Shown piece by piece: positions 1 through 5,207 of a stretch of DNA of 5,207 nucleotides (the stretch's first letter is position 1; the number at the start of each line of letters is the position of its first letter). The notes below the pieces were generated by a model. The model was not told where the DNA came from. It saw only the letters and a program-made list of their open reading frames with translations, and made no database searches. A program made the translations under genes and the position numbers. The stretch is from the NCBI GenBank assembly GCA_013696785.1, contig JACCXW010000205.1, positions 1-5,207 of the forward strand. The letters are read 5' to 3'. Origin of the DNA: Geodermatophilaceae bacterium (GTDB taxonomy: Bacteria > Actinomycetota > Actinomycetes > Mycobacteriales > Geodermatophilaceae).

Positions 1-1757
1 ATCTGATGAACACCACGCCCGATGGCGACTACCAGACCTACAAGTCCGAGCACGGCGGCTTCGTGCGCGAGCACTTCTTCGGCCGTGACCTGCGGACGCT
101 GAAGATGGTCGAGCACATGAACGACGCGGAGGTCTGGAATCTGCAGCGCGGCGGCCATGACTATTCCAAGGTGTACAGCGCGTTCCAAGCCGCCGTCGCG
201 CACACCGGGCAGCCGACGGTCATCCTCGCCAAGACCATCAAGGGTTGGACGCTGGGCAGTCACTTCGAGGGCCGCAACTCCACGCACCAGATGAAGAAGC
301 TCACCGCGGACGACCTCAAGGCCTTTCGCGACCGGCTCTACCTGGACATCCCCGACGAGGCGCTGGACTCCAAGCTCCCGCCGTACTACAAGCCCGGTGC
401 GGACTCCGATGAGCTGGCCTACATGTTCGAACGCCGCCGCGAACTCGGCGGCTCCATCCCCCGCCGGATCGTCAGCGCGAAACCGTTGGCGCAACCCGAG
501 GAGAAGTCCTACGACGTACTGCGCCGTGGCTCGGGCAAGCAGGCTGTGGCGACCACGATGGCGTTCGTTCGACTGCTCAAGGAGCTGCTGAAGCACTCCG
601 AGATGGGGCAGCGATTCGTGCCGATCATCCCGGACGAGGCACGCACGTTCGGCATGGACGCGATGTTCCCGACCCAGAAGATCTACTCACCGCACGGGCA
701 GAACTACCAGTCCGTCGACCGCGAACTGCTGTTGGCATACAAGGAGTCCAAGACCGGGCAGATCCTGCACGAGGGGATCAGCGAAGCCGGATCCGCGGCC
801 TCGTTCATCGCCGCCGGTACGGCGTACTCCACGCACGGCGAGCACATGATCCCGATCTACATCTTCTACTCGATGTTCGGCTTCCAGCGCATCGGCGACA
901 GCCTCTGGGCCGCCGGTGACCAGCTCACCCGCGGGTTCCTGCTCGGTGCCACCGCCGGCCGTACGACGCTCAACGGCGAGGGTCTCCAGCACGAGGACGG
1001 GCACTCCCTGTTGCTCGCCTCGACGAACCCGGCAGTCGTCGCCTACGACCCGGCGTTCAGCTTCGAGCTCGCCCACATCGTCCGCGACGGCCTCGCGAGG
1101 ATGTACGGCGAACGTGACGAGGACGTCTACTACTACCTCACGGTGTACAACGAGCCCTACCTACAGCCGGCCGAACCGGACGGCGTCGACGTCGAGGGCA
1201 TCCTGCGCGGCCTGCACCGGTACGCGCCGGCGCCGGGCGAGGACGGCCCTGGCGCGCAGATCCTGGCGTCCGGAGTCGCCGTGCCGTGGGCGCTCAAGGC
1301 GCAGGAACTGCTTGCCGCGGACTGGGGTGTACAGGCCGACGTGTGGTCGGTGACCTCGTGGAACGAATTGCGCCGCGACGCCCTCAGCTGCGACGCGTGG
1401 AACTTCGACAACCCCGAAGGCGACCAGCGCACGCCGTACGTCACGACCACGATGCGCGAGCAGCCCGGACCGGTGGTCGCGGTGTCGGACTGGATGCGCG
1501 CCGTACCCGATCAGATCCGGCAGTGGATCCCGGGCGACTTCGCCTCCCTCGGCACCGACGGGTTCGGCCTGTCCGACACCCGACCGGCGCTGCGCCGGCA
1601 CTTCCGCGTCGATGCCGAGTCGATCGTGCTGCGGGTGCTCACCTCGCTGGTACAGCGCGGCGACTACGACCGGGCGGCACTACCGGCGGCGATCGAGAAG
1701 TACGGCGTCACCGACATCAGCCAGGTCGAGGAGGACCACAGCGGCGGCCTGAGCTGA
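1..1757 (+). CDS. aceE: Pyruvate dehydrogenase E1 component, homodimeric type (C-terminal part, 5' end outside window)
   Basis: This is the thiamine-diphosphate-dependent E1 subunit that decarboxylates pyruvate and passes the acetyl group to lipoyl-E2 in the cytoplasmic pyruvate dehydrogenase complex. The visible part starts inside the protein: DGDYQTYKS near the left edge matches an internal segment of E. coli AceE (887 aa), so roughly the first third, including the GDG ThDP/Mg site, is missing. Counting from the ATG at position 6, I see RGGHD (49-52), FEGRNSTHQ (88-95, with the active-site loop His94), the middle domain with PDEARTFGM (209-217), GQILHEGISE (251-260, whose last Glu is probably the ThDP-activating glutamate), YYSMFGFQRIGD-like YSMFGFQRIGD (288-298) and NGEGLQHEDGHS (323-334). 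The C-terminal transketolase-like domain ends with LGTDGFGLSD and HFRVDAESI. The frame is uninterrupted to TGA. The ATG at 6 is internal, not the start. In known actinobacteria such as Corynebacterium, aceE stands alone and works with E2/E3 encoded elsewhere; the terminator-like cluster downstream fits that. Confidence 0.97.
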   Translation, partial: LMNTTPDGDYQTYKSEHGGFVREHFFGRDLRTLKMVEHMNDAEVWNLQRGGHDYSKVYSAFQAAVAHTGQPTVILAKTIKGWTLGSHFEGRNSTHQMKKLTADDLKAFRDRLYLDIPDEALDSKLPPYYKPGADSDELAYMFERRRELGGSIPRRIVSAKPLAQPEEKSYDVLRRGSGKQAVATTMAFVRLLKELLKHSEMGQRFVPIIPDEARTFGMDAMFPTQKIYSPHGQNYQSVDRELLLAYKESKTGQILHEGISEAGSAASFIAAGTAYSTHGEHMIPIYIFYSMFGFQRIGDSLWAAGDQLTRGFLLGATAGRTTLNGEGLQHEDGHSLLLASTNPAVVAYDPAFSFELAHIVRDGLARMYGERDEDVYYYLTVYNEPYLQPAEPDGVDVEGILRGLHRYAPAPGEDGPGAQILASGVAVPWALKAQELLAADWGVQADVWSVTSWNELRRDALSCDAWNFDNPEGDQRTPYVTTTMREQPGPVVAVSDWMRAVPDQIRQWIPGDFASLGTDGFGLSDTRPALRRHFRVDAESIVLRVLTSLVQRGDYDRAALPAAIEKYGVTDISQVEEDHSGGLS

Positions 1758-1767
1758 TCATTTCCCA

Positions 1768-1782
1768 GGGGGCTCCGCCCCC
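1768..1782. terminator. Hairpin 1 of the convergent intergenic cluster
   Basis: It begins 10 bases after the aceE stop codon. GGGGGC (1768-1773) pairs with GCCCCC (1777-1782) around a TCC loop, giving six G-C pairs. No T-run follows, so it would be a U-less terminator of the kind often proposed for high-GC Gram-positive bacteria. The short loop and the long C/G tracts allow competing structures. Termination is an inference from position and structure. Confidence 0.5.
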
Positions 1783-1794
1783 CGGACCCCCTGC

Positions 1795-1817
1795 TCAGGA
1801 GGGCTCCGCCCCCCTGA
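1795..1817. terminator. Hairpin 2 of the convergent intergenic cluster
   Basis: TCAGGAGGGC (1795-1804) pairs with GCCCCCCTGA (1808-1817) around a TCC loop: ten positions with a single A-C mismatch (1800/1812). It shares the 14-base core GGGCTCCGCCCCCC with hairpin 1 (1770-1783 and 1801-1814). No T-run follows. It is likely to act on transcripts from aceE and perhaps from the opposite strand. Confidence 0.6.
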
Positions 1818-1827
1818 CACCCCCCGC

Positions 1828-1841
1828 GGGGGCAAGCCCCC
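1828..1841. terminator. Hairpin 3 of the convergent intergenic cluster
   Basis: GGGGG (1828-1832) pairs with CCCCC (1837-1841) around a CAAG loop. The same G-run can instead pair with CCCCC at 1821-1825, but only two bases would remain between the arms, so the first fold is better. This is the weakest of the four hairpins and may be only part of a larger fold. Confidence 0.4.
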
Positions 1842-1852
1842 GGAGCCTCGCC

Positions 1853-1882
1853 CGCTGACGGGGGCTGCGCCCCCGGTCAGCG
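1853..1882. terminator. Hairpin 4, longest stem, overlaps the end of the amidohydrolase gene
   Basis: CGCTGACGGGGGC (1853-1865) pairs with GCCCCCGGTCAGCG (1869-1882) around a TGC loop: 13 pairs with one bulged G (1875). The right arm contains the minus-strand TGA stop (1877-1879) and the last sense codon (1880-1882) of the amidohydrolase. It is therefore the first hairpin met by transcription from the right, and is best read as the intrinsic terminator of the minus-strand operon. It would also fold in an aceE read-through transcript. No T-run is present on either strand. Confidence 0.65.
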
Positions 1883-3070
1883 GCTAAGGACGTCCAGGGC
1901 GACCGCGGCGTACGTCGCGACCCCGGTGGCCAGTGCCGCCTCGTCGAATACCACCAGGTTCGAGTGGTTGCCGGGTGCGGTGTCAGGGTCGAGATCCGGG
2001 GGGCAGGCGCCCAGGAAGGCCATCGCTCCGGGTACCTCCTGCAGCACGTAGGACCAGTCCTCCGCACCCATGATCGGCGTCTTCATGACGCTGGAGCGGT
2101 CCGCACCGAGGAGTTCGCCGGCGATCGCATGCACTGACGAGGCGAAGTCGCCGTCGTTCACGGTCACCGGGTACCCCGCCACAATCTCGAGCTCGACCTG
2201 CATGCCGTGTGCCGCGCCGATCCCCTCGGCCACCTGCCGGACGAGCTCGTGGACGCGCGAGCGGGTTTCTGCCGACAGCGCCCGGATCGTGCCTTCCAGC
2301 TCGGCGGTGGGCGGGATGACGTTGTCCGTGGTACCGGCGGTGACATGCGCGATCGTGACCACGGCGGGATCGAAGATGTCGATCCGCCTGGTGACCATGG
2401 TCTGCAACGCGATGACGATCTCGCAGGCGACCGGGATCGGGTCGTTGGCGTAGTGCGGCGCCGAGGCGTGCCCGCCCTTGCCTTGCACCGTCAGCCGGAT
2501 CGTGTCCGCGGAGGCCAGTAGTGGGCCGGGGCGGGTGTTGATCGTGCCGGAGGCGAACGTCGAGGTGATGTGCAGCGCGAACGCACCGGAGGGGCGGGCG
2601 CCGGTGGCGTCGAGCAGTCCCTCGTCCAGCATGTACCGGGCGCCGTGGAAACCTTCCTCACCCGGCTGGAACATGAAGACGACACGCCCGGCGATGTCGG
2701 CACGGCGGTCGGACAGCAGCCGGGCGGCGCCGGCCAGCATGGCGACGTGCGTGTCGTGCCCGCAGGCGTGCATCGTGCCGTCGATCTCCGAGGCGAAGTC
2801 AAGGCCGGTGTTCTCGGTGAGCGGCAGCGCGTCCATGTCGCCGCGCAGCAACACGGTCGGCCCGTCCGACGCGCCCTCGAGCACGGCAACGACCGACGTG
2901 GTCGACGTGCCCTTCCGGACGTCGAGGCCGAGATCTGCGATCTCGGTCAGGATCGCCCCCTGCGTCCCCGGCAGTTGCAGGCCGATCTCCGGCCGGCGGT
3001 GCAGCCGCCGCCTGAAGTCGATCGTCCGTTCGGACAGGGTCGCGGCATGGGAGAGAACGTCGTCAGCCAT
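1877..3070 (-). CDS. M20 family (M20D-like) metal-dependent amidohydrolase
   Basis: This complete 397-residue protein has the usual length for M20D amidohydrolases (hippurate, IAA-amino acid and N-acyl-amino acid hydrolases), which cut an amide bond with a two-metal centre. In order: HRRPE (24-28); RGDMDALP (76-83); HACGHDTH (101-108, metal ligands Cys103 and His105); QPGEE (135-139, catalytic Glu138 and ligand Glu139); ALHI with ligand His167; GKGGHASAP (197-205, lid/dimerisation domain); TDNVIPP (248-254); MGAEDWSY (334-341); and NHSNLVVFDE (368-377) with ligand His369. All ligands expected from plant ILL2-type enzymes are present, so it should be active. No signal peptide is seen, so it is probably cytoplasmic. 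The ATG at 3070 is the only good start in the N-terminal region, but the upstream CTCTCGGGC is a poor ribosome binding site. It lies 27 bases after the permease stop and may depend on translation from it. The natural substrate cannot be read from the sequence. Confidence 0.94.
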   Translation of the reverse strand: MADDVLSHAATLSERTIDFRRRLHRRPEIGLQLPGTQGAILTEIADLGLDVRKGTSTTSVVAVLEGASDGPTVLLRGDMDALPLTENTGLDFASEIDGTMHACGHDTHVAMLAGAARLLSDRRADIAGRVVFMFQPGEEGFHGARYMLDEGLLDATGARPSGAFALHITSTFASGTINTRPGPLLASADTIRLTVQGKGGHASAPHYANDPIPVACEIVIALQTMVTRRIDIFDPAVVTIAHVTAGTTDNVIPPTAELEGTIRALSAETRSRVHELVRQVAEGIGAAHGMQVELEIVAGYPVTVNDGDFASSVHAIAGELLGADRSSVMKTPIMGAEDWSYVLQEVPGAMAFLGACPPDLDPDTAPGNHSNLVVFDEAALATGVATYAAVALDVLSR

Positions 3071-3097
3071 GCCCGAGAGTATGGCGGTAGCTCGGTT

Positions 3098-3931
3098 CTA
3101 CTTGATCTCGGCCCGCAGGACCGCCCAGATACCGATGGCCAACGGCAGCACGAACCAGATCAGCCCGGACGTGGCCAGCTGGGCCCACTGCTCGCCGCTG
3201 AGCGCGTCTCCGTTGAACAGTTGCGACTGTGAGAAGTTGTAGTCGACCCACCCCTGCAGGTCGGCGTACCAGGACTGGTTGGCGGCCAGGAGCTGGGACA
3301 GCGACGAGACCACGAACGACCAGACGAAGTAGGCCACGATGGCCCCCGGGGAACTGCGGAACAGCAGGCCGAACGCGAAGCCCAGCAGCAGGGCGAGGAC
3401 GTTGCCCAGGCTGACCAGGAGCAGCGCCACCAGGCCGTAATCCCACGTCTGGTCGACACCCCGCACCGCCGCTCCGATGACGTTGCCCAGAGCGCCGATC
3501 GCGAATGCCACGACGATGGACACGATCCCGACCAGGATCACGCACACGCCCTTGGCCAGGAGGATCCGCTCCCGGCGCGGCTCCAGCGTGAAGGTGACCA
3601 GGCCGGTGCGCTGACTCCACTCGCTGGTGACGGCGAGGATGGCCACGACCGGCAGGATGATGCCGATCGGTACGCCGACCGCCGCTCCGAACGAACTGAA
3701 CTCGATCGAGGCGTCGTCGGCGAAGACAAGCACCGCCAGCGTGGCCAGCAGCGCCAGCGCGGCAATGGAGATCATCAGCCACAGCCCGGCGCGGGTGTCG
3801 AACATCTTGCGGGTCTCGATGCCTACGAGCCGCGAGATCGGGATCGCGGTGTCTGCCGCTTGGGCGCCGGCGGACCGGTTCGCCTCGAGGGTGTCGCTGT
3901 ACCCCTTGACTCGCTCGCTGCGCTCACTCAT
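3098..3931 (-). CDS. ABC-2 type transporter permease
   Basis: This 277-residue integral membrane protein is the likely partner of the upstream ABC ATPase. Hydrophobic segments lie at about 48-70, 82-102, 125-152, 166-191, 194-215 and 249-272, giving six membrane spans, typical of ABC-2 permeases. A charged segment after span 2, TSEWSQRTGLVTFTLEPRR (102-120), is a hallmark of a group of actinobacterial ABC-2 permeases and probably includes the coupling region that contacts the ATPase. The N-terminal 30 residues are polar, starting MSERSERV, and IETRKMFDTRAG leads into span 1. The start at 3931 is supported by an AGGAG site seven bases upstream and by the ATGA overlap with the ATPase stop, which points to translational coupling. 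Such pairs usually export small molecules or give resistance to drugs or peptides; the substrate here is unknown. Confidence 0.92.
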   Translation of the reverse strand: MSERSERVKGYSDTLEANRSAGAQAADTAIPISRLVGIETRKMFDTRAGLWLMISIAALALLATLAVLVFADDASIEFSSFGAAVGVPIGIILPVVAILAVTSEWSQRTGLVTFTLEPRRERILLAKGVCVILVGIVSIVVAFAIGALGNVIGAAVRGVDQTWDYGLVALLLVSLGNVLALLLGFAFGLLFRSSPGAIVAYFVWSFVVSSLSQLLAANQSWYADLQGWVDYNFSQSQLFNGDALSGEQWAQLATSGLIWFVLPLAIGIWAVLRAEIK

Positions 3932-4862
3932 GCCGGGACTCCTGCGGTCTGGGGCGGCCCGGGGACCGCCGAGATGTCGTCGCGCTGGGTGTCGGAGGTG
4001 AGTTCCAGGAACATCTCCTCCAGGCCTGCTCCGTCGGCGGGCCGGAGCTCGACCAGGGCGACGCCGGCCGTGGCGGCGGCCAGCCCGATCTGCTCGGCCG
4101 GGGCGTCGGTGCGCAGGCCCTTGTCGCCGGAGGGGACAACCTGGATTCCGGCGCGTTCCAAGGCGGCGGCCAGGGCCTGCGGGTCGTGGCCCTTGACGAA
4201 GGTCCCTGCGCTCTGCAGCAGATCCTGCTTACTGCCCTGGGCGACGATCTTGCCGCGGCCGATGACGATCAGCTCGTCGGCGATGATCTGCACCTCGTGC
4301 AGCAGGTGGGAGGACAGCATGACCGTGCCACCGCGGTCGGCGTACTCGCGCAGCAGCCCGCGCATCCAGTGGATTCCGGCGGGGTCGAGCCCGTTGGCAG
4401 GCTCGTCCAGGATGAGGATCTGCGGTCGCCGAGCAACGCGTGCGCGATCCCCAGGCGCTGGCGCATGCCGAGGGAGTAGTTGCGGACCCGGCGCTTGGCC
4501 TCCTCGGCGTCGAGGCTGACCAGGGCGAGCATCTGGTCGACCCGTTCGCCGGGGAGACCCATCGTCCTGGCGCCGATCTCCAGCACCTCCCGGCCGGTAC
4601 GACCGGCGTGCTGCGCCGAAGCGTCGAGCAGGACGCCTACTTGGCGCCCGGGGTTGGGGATGTCGCGGAAGGCGCGGCCGCCTACCGTTGTGTGCCCCGC
4701 GCTGGCCGGAGTCAGCCCGACGATCACCCTCATGGTTGTCGTCTTGCCTGCCCCGTTAGGGCCTAGGAAACCGGTGACCTGGCCCGGCTCGCACACGAAC
4801 GAGATGTCATCGACGGCGCGAAAACCTCCGTAGGCCTTGGTGAGACCTTCCACAGTGATCAT
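3928..4862 (-). pseudogene. ABC transporter ATPase, frameshifted (pseudogene or sequence error)
   Basis: This would be the ATP-hydrolysing subunit of the ABC-2 exporter. Frame one (from ATG 4862) encodes MITVEGLTKAYGG, Walker A GPNGAGKTT (34-42) and the signature-like YSLGM (129-133), then loses homology after LGIAHALLGD (residue 146). Frame two, open from 4425 to the TGA at 3928, continues exactly where it should: Walker B ILILDEP (149-155), the D-loop region NGLDP (157-161), SSHLLHEV with the H-loop His186, and a C-terminal domain of about 110 residues. Adding one base gives a 311-residue protein, normal for the family. The fault is a missing base at 4424-4425, where GG on the plus strand should be GGG, turning GAC-CCG into GAC-CG. 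As written, translation stops at 4269 after 197 residues, with no Walker B or H-loop, so it would be inactive. VGVLLDA stands where a Q-loop glutamine is usual; similar substitutions are familiar in this subfamily. The start is set by AAGGTGG at 4868-4874. Function otherwise follows the family. Confidence 0.9.
3939..3943 (-). promoter_or_regulatory. Ribosome binding site of the ABC permease
   Basis: On the minus strand AGGAG (inside GCAGGAG) lies seven bases before the permease ATG at 3931 and within the last codons of the ATPase gene. With the ATGA stop/start overlap it supports the 3931 start. Confidence 0.7.
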
Positions 4863-4867
4863 GGTGT

Positions 4868-4874
4868 CCACCTT
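4868..4874 (-). promoter_or_regulatory. Ribosome binding site of the ABC ATPase
   Basis: AAGGTGG on the minus strand is one base from AAGGAGG and sits five bases before the ATG at 4862. It decides for this start over the in-frame ATG at 4946, which would add 28 residues (MCVYDFRLVPG and so on) unlike the N-terminus of any ABC ATPase I know. Confidence 0.65.
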
Positions 4875-4972
4875 GGTCTGTGTATCGGCGTGCAGGCAAC
4901 CAACATGCGGCGGACCCGGGACCAACCGAAAGTCGTACACGCACACGCGGCACGGACCCGCCCACGCAACCC

Positions 4973-4990
4973 CCGCAGGGGTACCTGCGG
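4973..4990. terminator. Perfect inverted repeat in the pirin-ABC intergenic region
   Basis: CCGCAGG (4973-4979) and CCTGCGG (4984-4990) form a perfect 7-bp stem with a four-base GGTA loop. It lies about 30 bases beyond the stop codon of the pirin-like gene (minus strand). A second, smaller repeat, GGGG (4996-4999) / CCCC (5003-5006) with a CGG loop, lies between it and that stop. Together they may end pirin transcription. No T-run follows. The longer repeat could instead be a protein-binding site upstream of the ABC genes. I see no convincing -35/-10 pair in 4863-4972. Confidence 0.4.
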
Positions 4991-5019
4991 AACCAGGGGC
5001 GGCCCCGTCGATGCCGATG

Positions 5020-5207
5020 TCAGACGAGGGCGGCGTGCATCTCCCAGACCAGGATCTCCGCGCCGTCGGAGCCGGCGTTCACCCGCTGACCGTCGGCCAC
5101 GGCGAGCCGCAGCGAGTCACCGGCCGCGAGGACACCTGAGCCCTCGACCTCGAGCCGCCCCCCGGGGACGAATACGTGGACGTAGGGCGCAGCCGGCAGC
5201 GTGACCT
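5020..5207 (-). CDS. Pirin-family (bicupin) protein, C-terminal fragment cut by the window edge
   Basis: Reading the minus strand from the right edge, the first two bases finish an incomplete codon; then 61 codons run to TGA at 5020-5022. The peptide contains LPAAPYVHVFVPGG (3-16), LAAGDSLRLA (26-35) and AEILVWEMH (49-57). This is the pattern of the C-terminal cupin strand pairs of pirin-like proteins such as E. coli YhhW (231 aa): a small beta-barrel ending in a conserved LVW/LLF hydrophobic strand. The N-terminal cupin with the metal-binding histidines lies outside the window, so metal binding and any quercetinase-like activity cannot be judged. It runs in the same direction as the ABC genes but is separated from the ATPase start by 157 bases containing inverted repeats, so it is probably a separate unit. 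Confidence 0.82.
   Translation of the reverse strand, partial: VTLPAAPYVHVFVPGGRLEVEGSGVLAAGDSLRLAVADGQRVNAGSDGAEILVWEMHAALV

Larger units (their letters stand above)
1770..1874. repeat. Short GC-rich repeat, two exact copies and one variant
   Basis: The 14-mer GGGCTCCGCCCCCC occurs exactly at 1770-1783 and 1801-1814, with starts 31 bases apart. A 13-base variant with one substitution, GGGCTGCGCCCCC, lies at 1862-1874. Each copy forms the tip of a hairpin. The pattern suggests copying of a hairpin module, but similar sequences can also arise independently in G/C tracts. Confidence 0.6.

Noticed and set aside
6..8. ATG at position 6 as the start of aceE
   Set aside because: The residues that follow match an internal part of AceE, the frame is open to the window edge, and a 583-residue E1 would lack the ThDP/Mg-binding domain.
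916..1353. Open frames inside aceE on both strands (916-1353 plus, 687-1076 minus, 1161-1601 minus)
   Set aside because: They overlap conserved AceE coding sequence and show low-complexity Arg/Thr/Ser-rich translations typical of shadow frames.
1768..1882. CRISPR-like or mobile-element reading of the repeated GC motifs
   Set aside because: The repeats are 13-14 bases with unequal, partly complementary spacers, no cas genes, no transposase and no target duplications. Terminator-type hairpins explain them better.
2478..3242. Long open frames opposite the amidohydrolase and permease (for example 2478-3242 plus, 2570-3232 plus, 3063-3782 minus)
   Set aside because: They are by-products of high GC content. 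They have biased Arg/Ala/Pro/Ser-rich composition, no recognisable domains, and fully overlap genes with clear motifs.
3928..4365. A separate 145-residue gene starting at ATG 4365
   Set aside because: Its frame continues upstream through Walker B (ILILDEP) to 4425, and the methionine lies inside the ATPase core. It is the second half of the frameshifted ATPase.
4417..4432. Programmed -1 ribosomal frameshifting in the ABC ATPase
   Set aside because: The site reads GGC GAC CGC on the coding strand, with no X-XXY-YYZ slippery heptamer, and ABC ATPases of this type are not known to use recoding. A lost base is simpler.

Overview
The window is GC-rich DNA with the strong third-position G/C bias of a high-GC Gram-positive bacterium. 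It carries a homodimeric-type pyruvate dehydrogenase E1 (AceE), ABC-2 type exporter genes and a pirin-like protein, all common in Actinobacteria. The sequence supports 'actinobacterium' but no genus. I see no rRNA, tRNA, CRISPR array, insertion sequence, integrase or phage gene. Most of the window looks like ordinary chromosome.

Layout. (1) Positions 1-1757, plus strand: the C-terminal 584 residues of AceE; the start lies upstream of the window. (2) Positions 1758-1876: a short intergenic gap between two convergent genes, filled with four consecutive G/C-rich hairpins that probably end transcription from both sides. (3) Positions 1877-3070, minus strand: a complete M20 (M20D-like) metal-dependent amidohydrolase with all expected metal ligands. 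(4) Positions 3098-3931, minus: an ABC-2 type permease with about six membrane segments. (5) Positions 3928-4862, minus: its partner ABC ATPase, which overlaps the permease by 4 bp but is broken by a one-base loss at about 4424-4425, just before Walker B. (6) Positions 4863-5019: intergenic, with two inverted repeats that may end the next gene. (7) Positions 5020-5207, minus: the last 61 codons of a pirin-family protein, cut by the window edge.

How they work together. The ATPase, permease and amidohydrolase run in the same direction with a 4-bp overlap and a 27-bp gap, so they are probably one transcription unit read from right to left. ATPase and permease would form one membrane exporter. 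Whether the amidohydrolase shares its physiology is unknown. AceE is a central-metabolism enzyme that ends its own transcription unit; no E2 or E3 gene follows it here.

The points most worth a second look are the frameshift in the ABC ATPase (real inactivation or sequence error) and the tandem hairpin cluster between the convergent genes, one of whose arms contains the amidohydrolase stop codon. I found no evidence of a previously undescribed system.
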